Below are positions 24,001-29,990 of a stretch of 29,990 nucleotides of DNA, piece after piece (positions within the stretch are counted from its first letter, which is position 1; every line of letters begins with the position of its first letter). A model generated the notes under the pieces. The model saw nothing but the letters and a program-made list of their open reading frames with translations. It was not told the DNA's origin and ran no database searches. Made by a program: the position numbers and the translations under genes. The DNA comes from Clostridium sp. CAG:964 (GTDB lineage: Bacteria; Bacillota; Clostridia; Oscillospirales; Acutalibacteraceae), in contig FR891338.1 in assembly GCA_000435335.1 (NCBI GenBank), forward strand, positions 67,258 to 97,247, given 5' to 3'.

Positions 24001-24540
24001 TCAAACCAAAAAATTCACAGAGTCTTTTGTTGCTCCCTCTTTTATATGCACAACAGCAGGATTGCCAATTACAATAGAGTGGTCAGGCACATCAAAATTA
24101 ACATAGCTGTTAGGTGCAATAAGTACATCATTGCCAATTTTGATGTTGCCTACAACAACGGCATTAATTCCGACATAAACATTGTTGCCTATTTTAGGGG
24201 CCCCAACTCTTTTTCCTCTGTTTTCACGGCCGATGGTACAGCCCTTATGCAAATTAACATTGTTGCCCAATTCTGCTTTACTTGCAACAGTTATGTTATA
24301 GGGGTGTCCTAAATATAAGCCTTTTCCTATTTTAGCAGATGTGGAAATTTCAAGTCCGTATTTTCGAGCTAACCTATAAAGTCTAAGCTTTGTAAGAAAG
24401 GTGGGCTTTTTTTCAAACCTTCTCCATAAGAGCATATATTTAAGTCTATGTTCAAATGACAGCTTAATTATATTTTTTATTTTTGAATGGTATTTGTTTC
24501 CGGTCATTCGGTAATAATCATACTGAAAAATCTCGTTCAT
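24001..24540 (-). CDS. Serine acetyltransferase-like hexapeptide-repeat O-acetyltransferase
   Basis: A 179-residue protein. A helical N-terminus is followed by left-handed beta-helix repeats from about residue 80: IGKGLYLGHPYNITV, LGNNVNLHKGCTIG, IGNNVYVGINAVVVGNIKIG and NDVLIAPNSYVNFDVP. The ending IVIGNPAVVH is typical of the SAT-like acyltransferases found in capsule operons. It more likely O-acetylates a sugar than serine, because it lacks the long N-terminal domain of CysE and sits among glycosyltransferases. AAGGAG precedes the ATG. Confidence 0.88.
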   Translation of the reverse strand: MNEIFQYDYYRMTGNKYHSKIKNIIKLSFEHRLKYMLLWRRFEKKPTFLTKLRLYRLARKYGLEISTSAKIGKGLYLGHPYNITVASKAELGNNVNLHKGCTIGRENRGKRVGAPKIGNNVYVGINAVVVGNIKIGNDVLIAPNSYVNFDVPDHSIVIGNPAVVHIKEGATKDSVNFLV

Positions 24541-24577
24541 ATTTATTTTCTCCTTACATCATACAAAGGGTTTAAAA

Positions 24578-25705
24578 TCACAACCAAGATATTTTACTCC
24601 AGTCATCCACAAAGAACAGATGATCCTCATGCCAGTTTAAGTGATATGTTCCGAGCATCTGATATAAAAAGAACAGGGCGTAGCATATACAGGCCGCAGG
24701 CTTAATCCATTTATAATTTTCATATTTTGTCATCTCATTAATGTTCCATACCAATAGGACAACCGTATATATCTCAAAATACAGGTTAAACCTTGCGTAA
24801 ACAGCAGATAAAATACCCGCTGCTGTGAAAACAGCAAAAAATAAACTCATATTAAATACAGCATCATAATATTTATATTTATTTCTCATCCTTCTTCTGT
24901 TGACATACGCCAGCACAACCGGCACAATCGCTACCATTACCCTGAAAATGTTAATGCTGTACTGCCATGTGGACGAACCATATTTTGTGCCGTAGTCCGT
25001 TTTGGACAAGAGGCTTGATACAAAATTTCCCGTAAAAGGTGAGGTCACAACAACCAGCATACCAATAATTATAATTGTCCAGGTTATTTTTCCAAACGCT
25101 TTTGTATTGGCAATAAAATAGAGAGGAATAAATATATACGCTGAGGTATGCATTTGTGCAGCAACAAAGACAATAGGCAGATACAAATACCACCTCTTTT
25201 TTACAAGCAGCGGAAAACAGGCCGCTAAAATTGCCGCCGCTAAATATTGCCGCAAGCCGTTCATTGAATGCTCCCAACAGCCCGAAACGACGAATAAATA
25301 AAAGGCAAAGCGTAAATCTCCACTGTAATTATATAGGAAGTACAGCAAAGGAAATATTGTAAGGTATGCTGTAATCTCTATATAGACTCTTGGGTCAGTG
25401 GTTATATATGTATGTATAAATGACATATACAATTGGAACAGCCATTCATTGCCTATTGCAAAGCTTGACAAGCACTGATCTATAGGCATAGCGTTATTAA
25501 AATATTTGATATACGCCGTGGTATCTCCAAATGCAAATCTTTGACCGGAAACGAAGGCTAATAAAGCTGTACCTAAAACAAATGCTACCATATATGTATC
25601 ACGAACAATTGCTTTTTCTTCACCTACAGCAGGTGATTTTACGGGTTTATGCCCTATGTAGAAAAGAACAAATACCAGAATTGTAGTATAAACAAATACA
25701 TTCAT
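24578..25705 (-). CDS. EpsG-family polysaccharide polymerase (Wzy role)
   Basis: A 375-residue integral membrane protein with about ten helices. The segment SGQRFAFGDTTAYIKYFNN near residue 60 is the EpsG signature, and the region around GLRQYLAAAILAAC follows later in the chain. The family is thought to polymerise the repeat unit outside the membrane, in place of Wzy. The ATG abuts the TAA of the upstream gene (TAAATG) and has GAGGGG upstream. In this operon it would act after the flippase, which is truncated here. Confidence 0.85.
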   Translation of the reverse strand: MNVFVYTTILVFVLFYIGHKPVKSPAVGEEKAIVRDTYMVAFVLGTALLAFVSGQRFAFGDTTAYIKYFNNAMPIDQCLSSFAIGNEWLFQLYMSFIHTYITTDPRVYIEITAYLTIFPLLYFLYNYSGDLRFAFYLFVVSGCWEHSMNGLRQYLAAAILAACFPLLVKKRWYLYLPIVFVAAQMHTSAYIFIPLYFIANTKAFGKITWTIIIIGMLVVVTSPFTGNFVSSLLSKTDYGTKYGSSTWQYSINIFRVMVAIVPVVLAYVNRRRMRNKYKYYDAVFNMSLFFAVFTAAGILSAVYARFNLYFEIYTVVLLVWNINEMTKYENYKWIKPAACICYALFFLYQMLGTYHLNWHEDHLFFVDDWSKISWL

Positions 25706-26617
25706 TTACTTAGTCCCCTCTACCCTCATATATGAGCCTTTTGATTTTTTCAGTATAAATACTTTTAATAAGAACCCAAAGGGTACACTGACAACAGTAA
25801 GAAGCTTTTCCGGTGACTCTTTTATAAAGTGCTTGTTCCGAGCCAACAGCGAGCTGGAAACATAATGTATGCAAGCCTTTATCTTTTGCTTTGTGTTTAT
25901 GCTGTGCCTCATTTGCTCCTTACGCCAAAAGGCAAAGCCCTTTGGATTTCTGACATACTGTCTGTACATATTTGCGCTTGAGCCATCCATTTGATAGTCT
26001 ACAATACATACGCACTTATTCAAAATTTTCAGCTTATATTTTTCATCAATAATGTGGTATTTATAGGCCAGTGATACATATTTTTCACCTTCAAAAACAG
26101 GATACGGCGGTGTGTTCTTTATAATATCTGTTCTGTATATAAGCTTTTTGTCTCCAAAACCGCCGTTATTGTAGTAGCCCATTAATGTGGTGCTGTCAAT
26201 ATCCGCAGGAAGCTCCTTGCCTATTACCTTTTTTGTGGAATTGGCAAAATCAAGAGCAATTATTCCTGCGTATCCTTTATCTTTATTCTCGTTCCAGCAG
26301 TTAATAATAAGCTCAACCGCATTATTCGGCATATAGTCGTCGGAATCAATGCAAACATTAAGCTCTGTATCTATATTTTCATAAGCTGTATTGTGAGCGG
26401 TATGCATACCGCCGTTTTCCTTATAAATATACTTTATTTCAAAGCCGTTGTCCTCATTAAGCCAGTTTTTAATTTCCTCATAGGGATTATCCGTAGAGCC
26501 GTCGTCAACTATAAGCCATACAAAGTCCTTACAGGTTTGATTTTGCAGGCTTTTATATGTTCTTTTTAAAGTTTTAATTCTATTATATAAAGGTGTAAAC
26601 ACCGTTAATGTTGCCAT
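25706..26617 (-). CDS. Glycosyltransferase family 2
   Basis: A 303-residue protein. LTVFTPLYNRIKTLKRTYKS, LIVDDGSTDNP, KENGGMHTAHN and VCIDSDDYMPNNAVE show the GT-A fold and the DXD-type metal site. The variant TPLYNR opening is typical of a capsule subgroup. ATG 26617 is chosen because GGTG lies six bases upstream; a GTG at 26626 would overlap the previous gene by eight bases and lacks a clear ribosome site. Confidence 0.9.
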   Translation of the reverse strand: MATLTVFTPLYNRIKTLKRTYKSLQNQTCKDFVWLIVDDGSTDNPYEEIKNWLNEDNGFEIKYIYKENGGMHTAHNTAYENIDTELNVCIDSDDYMPNNAVELIINCWNENKDKGYAGIIALDFANSTKKVIGKELPADIDSTTLMGYYNNGGFGDKKLIYRTDIIKNTPPYPVFEGEKYVSLAYKYHIIDEKYKLKILNKCVCIVDYQMDGSSANMYRQYVRNPKGFAFWRKEQMRHSINTKQKIKACIHYVSSSLLARNKHFIKESPEKLLTVVSVPFGFLLKVFILKKSKGSYMRVEGTK

Positions 26618-26618
26618 A

Positions 26619-27710
26619 TTAATCACCGTAACTGAACGAAGTGTAAAAATTTTCTAATTTTCTTGAATTTTCTTTTATGTCAAAGCCTGACGCAACTATT
26701 TCGCTTAATGTATCCTTTTTACTTATTTTTAAGGCTTCAAATATTTTATCAGCCCAAAAATCTGCCGGCTCGCTTAAGCTGTACCGAAATACTCTATCTG
26801 TTTTTATGCATTCATCCGGAACATTGTCTGAAATAATACATGGCAGCCCTGCTGCCTGGGCTTCAATAATTGAGAGAGGCAGTCCCTCATATAATGACGG
26901 AAACAAAAATACATCCATAGCCTGTAAAACTCTGTTTACATCGCCTCTGCTGCCTAAAAATAATACAGAGTCAGAAAGTCCCAGACTTTTTACCTTATCC
27001 TCTATAGCCTGTTGGCCGTCGCCCGAGCCTACAAGTACAAGCCGTGCATTTTTATCTCTTTTATACACAGCATTAAACACATCAATGATAAAGCCATGAT
27101 TTTTTTGCGGGTTAAATCTGCCGACATGACCTATTACAAAATTATCATTGGTTAGATTAAGCTCTTCTCTAACCTCATTTCTTATTTGCTCATTATAGGT
27201 ATACATTTGAGCGTCAATAGCATTATTTAAAATGGTATAAGGCTTTCCGTTAAACATCCAGTAACCTGCTTCCTTTCCGCAGGCAAACAAGTGAGTGGCG
27301 TATTTAGGTATAAGCCTTTTCGAAAGCAGCTTAATGGGGTATTTTAAATTTTTGTCTTGGCTTTTGTTGTGCGAATGGGCAATTCTAACGCTTACACCGT
27401 TTTTTTGGGCTATTTTTAATGGATATGCACTCATACAGTCTAAGTGGCTGTGGACTATATTATACCTATGTTCTTTAAAAAAGCTGTCTAAAGACTTAAA
27501 ATATGCTTTAGAAAAGGGATTTAACACCGGCATATGGTAAATGTGCCCACCCAATGACAGTATTTCCTTATCATAGGCAGCTTCCTCTTGGCGGTGTACC
27601 AAAAAGTCAAACTGAACCTTACTTCTGTCTATGCTTCTGTAATAATTCATTATCATAGTTTCAAGTCCGCCACGCCCCATATAGGTGACAACCTGCAGCA
27701 CACGCAACAT
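26619..27710 (-). CDS. Glycosyltransferase family 4 (EpsF-like)
   Basis: A 363-residue GT-B enzyme. It opens VLQVVTYMGRGGLETMIMNY, then shows VHSHLDCMSAYPLKIAQ and HSHNKSQDKNLKYPIK, features shared with EpsF-like capsule transferases. In the C-terminal domain, GHVGRFNPQKNHGF is followed by the EX7E motif PSLYEGLPLSIIEAQAAGLP. The ribosome site GGAAGG precedes the ATG. The next gene follows one base after its stop. Confidence 0.93.
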   Translation of the reverse strand: MLRVLQVVTYMGRGGLETMIMNYYRSIDRSKVQFDFLVHRQEEAAYDKEILSLGGHIYHMPVLNPFSKAYFKSLDSFFKEHRYNIVHSHLDCMSAYPLKIAQKNGVSVRIAHSHNKSQDKNLKYPIKLLSKRLIPKYATHLFACGKEAGYWMFNGKPYTILNNAIDAQMYTYNEQIRNEVREELNLTNDNFVIGHVGRFNPQKNHGFIIDVFNAVYKRDKNARLVLVGSGDGQQAIEDKVKSLGLSDSVLFLGSRGDVNRVLQAMDVFLFPSLYEGLPLSIIEAQAAGLPCIISDNVPDECIKTDRVFRYSLSEPADFWADKIFEALKISKKDTLSEIVASGFDIKENSRKLENFYTSFSYGD

Positions 27711-27726
27711 AATATACCTTCCTTAT

Positions 27727-28821
27727 TTATAAAACCTTCAAAGCCCTTATCGTACTTTCTACCACTAAAGCCTTGTCAAATTCATTTTCCATTTTTTTAC
27801 GGGCCAGTCTTCCCATTTCTTCACGGCGAGAAACGCTCTCCCCTAAGAAAAGCTTCATCTTATTATACAGGCTGTCGGCATTTTGAGCCTTGCAAAGCCA
27901 GCCGGTTTGCCCGTCCTCCACCGCCTCTTTGCAGCCCGGAATGTCAGAGGTTATAACAGGTCTGCCTGTTGCTGACGCTTCAAGGTTTACATTGCTCATA
28001 CCCTCGTGATAGCTTGGCATTACAATGCAGTCGGCAGCAGCATAATAAGGCCTTGGCTCTTCTTGAAAGCCATGAAATTTAACTATGCCCCTTTCCTCAA
28101 GCCGTGAAACCTTTTCTTTGTATTCATCCTCAAAAAAGCCCACTAAATCCAGAACAAAGCTTTCGCCTTCGTTGTAAAGTTTTTCTGAGGCCTCGAAAAG
28201 CTCGTCCATTCCTTTTTCCTTCATTATTCGGCCTAAATACAGAAAATGGGGCTTTTCATTTGCCGGGTACGGTCTGTACTCATATTCACAAAGATTAATG
28301 CCCGCCCCTTTTAGAATAGTCTCCCTTTGCGGCGAAATAATATTTCGTTTCACAAATTCGTCGGCATTTTCCCGATTTTCAAAGAAAACGGTTTGTACCC
28401 TTTTAAATGCGGCCTTATAAAGCATTGTAACAAATTGTGCTAAGCCCTGCTTTTGAAATGCGGTACCCAGCCCCTGAACATTAGCATAAAAAGGAATATT
28501 CAGCTTGGAGCACATTAAGCCACCGTAAATATTAGGCTTAATTGAATATGTTATTACTAAATCCGGTTTTTCCTCCTTGAGCATTTTTTTATAAAATTTA
28601 ACCAAGGATAAATCGGTTATGGGGTTAATTCCCCTGCGTTCCAATTTCGTTTCTATACAACGCAGTCCCATATTAATAAAATCGTCGTGATGCCCCACAA
28701 ACGGCATACTTAAAACGACTTCATTATCCTTCATAAGTTCCTCTATAAGCTCTTTTCTGAAGCGGTACAGCATATAGGAGTGGTTTGTAAGAATTAATAT
28801 TTTTTTACGGTTATTCTCCAT
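27727..28821 (-). CDS. Glycosyltransferase family 4, probable second-sugar transferase
   Basis: A 364-residue GT-B enzyme. ILILTNHSYMLYRFRKELI, VITYSIKPNIYGGLMC and ANVQGLGTAF are typical of the transferases that act directly after the initiating sugar-phosphate transferase (CapM/PglA/WbuB-like). The C-terminal part has YLGRIMKEKGMDEL and PSYHEGMSNVNLEASATGRP. Its ATG lies inside the last codons of the initiating transferase gene (11-base overlap), which fits consecutive steps in the pathway. Confidence 0.92.
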   Translation of the reverse strand: MENNRKKILILTNHSYMLYRFRKELIEELMKDNEVVLSMPFVGHHDDFINMGLRCIETKLERRGINPITDLSLVKFYKKMLKEEKPDLVITYSIKPNIYGGLMCSKLNIPFYANVQGLGTAFQKQGLAQFVTMLYKAAFKRVQTVFFENRENADEFVKRNIISPQRETILKGAGINLCEYEYRPYPANEKPHFLYLGRIMKEKGMDELFEASEKLYNEGESFVLDLVGFFEDEYKEKVSRLEERGIVKFHGFQEEPRPYYAAADCIVMPSYHEGMSNVNLEASATGRPVITSDIPGCKEAVEDGQTGWLCKAQNADSLYNKMKLFLGESVSRREEMGRLARKKMENEFDKALVVESTIRALKVL

Positions 28822-29441
28822 TGCCCATTGCCCCCGTTCCGCCTTCTACAACGCCCTCGTGCCTAAACACACTTACGATAGTCATAAACAGGCACTTAAC
28901 ATCAAAGCTAAAGCTGAGGCTGTCATAATAAACCTTATCCATTTGCACCTTTACCGGTATAGGAAGCTCATCTCTTCCGTTAATTTGTGCCCAGCCTGTC
29001 AGTCCGGGTCTAAGGCTGTTTATATCATACTCATCTCGTTCAGAAATTAAATCCTCTTGGTTCCACAGAGCAGGTCTTGGTCCTATGACCGACATATCCC
29101 CCTTTAAATATATTGAATATTTGAGGCAGCTCGTCCAGGCTTGTTTTTCTTAAAAGCCTGCCTACTCCGGTTATGTACTGCTCGGGATTTTTCAGCAAAT
29201 GTGTAGGGCAATCCTTTGGAGTATCAACCCTCATAGTACGAAACTTTAATATATTAAAATACTTTTTATCCTTTCCTACCCTTTTCTGCTTAAAAAAGAC
29301 AGGCCCCTCGCTTGTGCATTTAATTACAATGCATATAGGCAAATAGATAATTGACAGAAACACTATTGCCACAAATGAGCATATAATATCCAACGCCCGC
29401 TTAACAACCTTGTTATAAAATGACTCTTTCCTGTTCTTCAT
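28811..29441 (-). pseudogene. Undecaprenyl-phosphate sugar phosphotransferase (bacterial sugar transferase), frameshifted
   Basis: Two frames join into one protein of about 210 residues. The first part has KRALDIICSFVAIVFL (membrane anchor), GPVFFKQKRVGKDKKYF, LKFRTMR and RKTSLDELPQIFNIFKG. The second continues DMSVIGPRPALWNQ, SLRPGLTGWAQINGRDELP and VYYDSLSF. The break is at a run of five C (29098-29102, plus strand). Four would give an intact frame, so one base is extra. The enzyme loads the first sugar phosphate onto undecaprenyl phosphate and starts capsule synthesis. ATG 29441 is taken as start. A sequencing slip in the run, a real mutation or switching by slippage are all possible. Confidence 0.85.
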
Positions 29442-29511
29442 AAATACTATCCACTCCGTAGATAAAAATAGCAGGGTACTGCAATCCATAAAAATTGCCA
29501 TATACATTCGT

Positions 29512-29540
29512 ATTATACCATATTGTCGGGTATTTTTCAA
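29512..29540 (-). promoter_or_regulatory. Proximal promoter of the capsule operon
   Basis: Minus strand TTGAAA, 17-base spacer, TATAAT, close to consensus. Predicted start is near 29505, about 64 bases before the first gene. Confidence 0.75.
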
Positions 29541-29595
29541 TCGAATTGCCTGCTAGGTTACTTATACTTAATATTTCGGCATTTTTCAGAAAACT

Positions 29596-29624
29596 ATTCT
29601 AATTGTGAATTACAATTTTGTCAA
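29596..29624 (-). promoter_or_regulatory. Distal promoter of the capsule operon
   Basis: Minus strand TTGACA, 17-base spacer, TAGAAT, about 84 bases upstream of the proximal one. The near-palindrome TTGTAATTCACAA lies in the spacer and could be an operator. Confidence 0.6.
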
Positions 29625-29756
29625 AATAACAAGGATATATTGAATGTGTACTGCTAACAAAAGGAGATATTCTCTTAATAGATATTATTAATAATTATAT
29701 TTTGACATATATCAAGGCAATTATATAATATTTTACTGTTGAAGCGTGCAAAGCAA

Positions 29757-29800
29757 ATACCCTGTCATAATTTCTGTAATGAAAAATTACGACAGGGTAT
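29757..29800 (-). terminator. Long hairpin, probable terminator of the CAP-domain gene
   Basis: ATACCCTGTCATAATTT and AAATTACGACAGGGTAT pair over 17 positions with one G-U pair on the minus strand. The T-run that follows is poor (TTTGCTTTGC), so termination efficiency is uncertain. It begins 43 bases after the gene's stop. Confidence 0.55.
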
Positions 29801-29843
29801 GCCTGTTGAATATTATATTATATGATATTTTATTTTAGGGAAA

Positions 29844-29990
29844 TTATATTTTACAGAAGAACTGTGACCAGTAGCCGGACTTGTAAACGCCACAGGCAAA
29901 ATCAGTAAAATCAGGGTCTAAAATATTATTCCTGTGACCCTCTGAGTCCATCCAGCCCTTCATAACAGCGGCAGGCGTCCGGTAACCCAT
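29844..29990 (-). CDS. CAP/SCP-domain (YkwD-like) protein, C-terminal end (runs off right edge)
   Basis: The last 48 residues are visible. RTPAAVMKGWMDSEGHRNNI is the hallmark of the CAP superfamily (consensus VxxWxxSxGHRxNI), followed by CGVYKSGYWSQFFCK, which fits the final strands and a closing cysteine pair. These proteins are usually secreted or surface-bound; their bacterial function is poorly known. The start lies beyond the window. Confidence 0.85.
   Translation of the reverse strand: MGYRTPAAVMKGWMDSEGHRNNILDPDFTDFACGVYKSGYWSQFFCKI

Larger units (their letters stand above)
29442..29843. other. Spacer upstream of the capsule operon, no gene seen
   Basis: The 402 bases hold two tandem minus-strand promoters and a long hairpin ending the CAP-domain gene. 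The part around 29640-29750 is AT-rich without clear structure. No credible open frame was found. Confidence 0.55.

Noticed and set aside
24951..25277. Minus-strand 108-codon frame inside the EpsG-type gene
   Set aside because: It is an alternative-frame shadow of the polymerase gene without its own ribosome site.

Overview
The window looks like chromosome from a low-GC, Gram-positive anaerobe of the class Clostridia, most likely a gut Oscillospirales or Ruminococcaceae type. The evidence is AT-rich spacers, strong AGGAGG-type ribosome sites, sigma-A promoters with 17-bp spacing, T-tailed terminators, a LuxS of the Gram-positive kind and an EpsG-type capsule cluster. This is inference: no rRNA or other phylogenetic marker is present beyond ychF and gltB.

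Layout. (1) 1-3841, minus strand: the N-terminal half of glutamate synthase gltB, running off the left edge, and the housekeeping ATPase ychF, separated by a 0.7-kb spacer with a ychF terminator, a gltB promoter and several palindromes. (2) 4449-5095, plus strand: a membrane-anchored protein with a Ser/Asp-rich stalk encoded by 30-bp tandem repeats, frameshifted at the start of the repeat tract. (3) 5269-7435, minus: a DMT-family permease directly followed by luxS, then a YoaK/DUF1275 membrane protein. (4) 7617-11791, minus: a four-gene operon with a large ABC permease and an ATPase resembling the lactococcin-972 bacteriocin ABC group, a signal peptidase I and an unrecognised five-helix membrane protein. 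Its own promoter lies upstream, with a near-perfect terminator between promoter and first gene (probable attenuator). (5) 11.8-12.4 kb: a non-coding boundary with three 35-bp tandem repeats and the 3' part of a tRNA-Leu(UAA) gene, which is the attachment site of an integrated element. (6) 12385 to about 19110: the element, with tyrosine integrase (minus), then plus-strand ArdC-like antirestriction protein, ParA, ParB, small unknown proteins, a DnaQ-type exonuclease, and a run of two membrane/coiled-coil proteins and a lipoprotein start. Three copies of the palindrome TGGGACAAATTGTCCCA (or near variants) precede ardC, parA and the gene after parB. (7) About 19110-29441, minus: an exopolysaccharide/capsule operon with initiating sugar-phosphate transferase, six glycosyltransferases, an EpsG-type polymerase, a serine-acetyltransferase-like enzyme, a polysaccharide pyruvyl transferase and a truncated flippase. 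(8) 29844-29990, minus: the C-terminal end of a CAP/SCP-domain protein.

The most unusual points are: the palindrome set around parAB, one copy of which is also a T-tailed terminator in the ardC leader; the ABC/signal peptidase operon with its attenuator and no visible peptide substrate; the junction near 19110, where a lipoprotein gene and a flippase gene facing each other are both cut off; and two further single-event frameshifts (7 nt missing in the repeat protein, one extra G in the first capsule gene). The capsule operon is therefore broken at both ends as written. That is either real loss of function or switching, or assembly/sequencing error; raw reads would decide.
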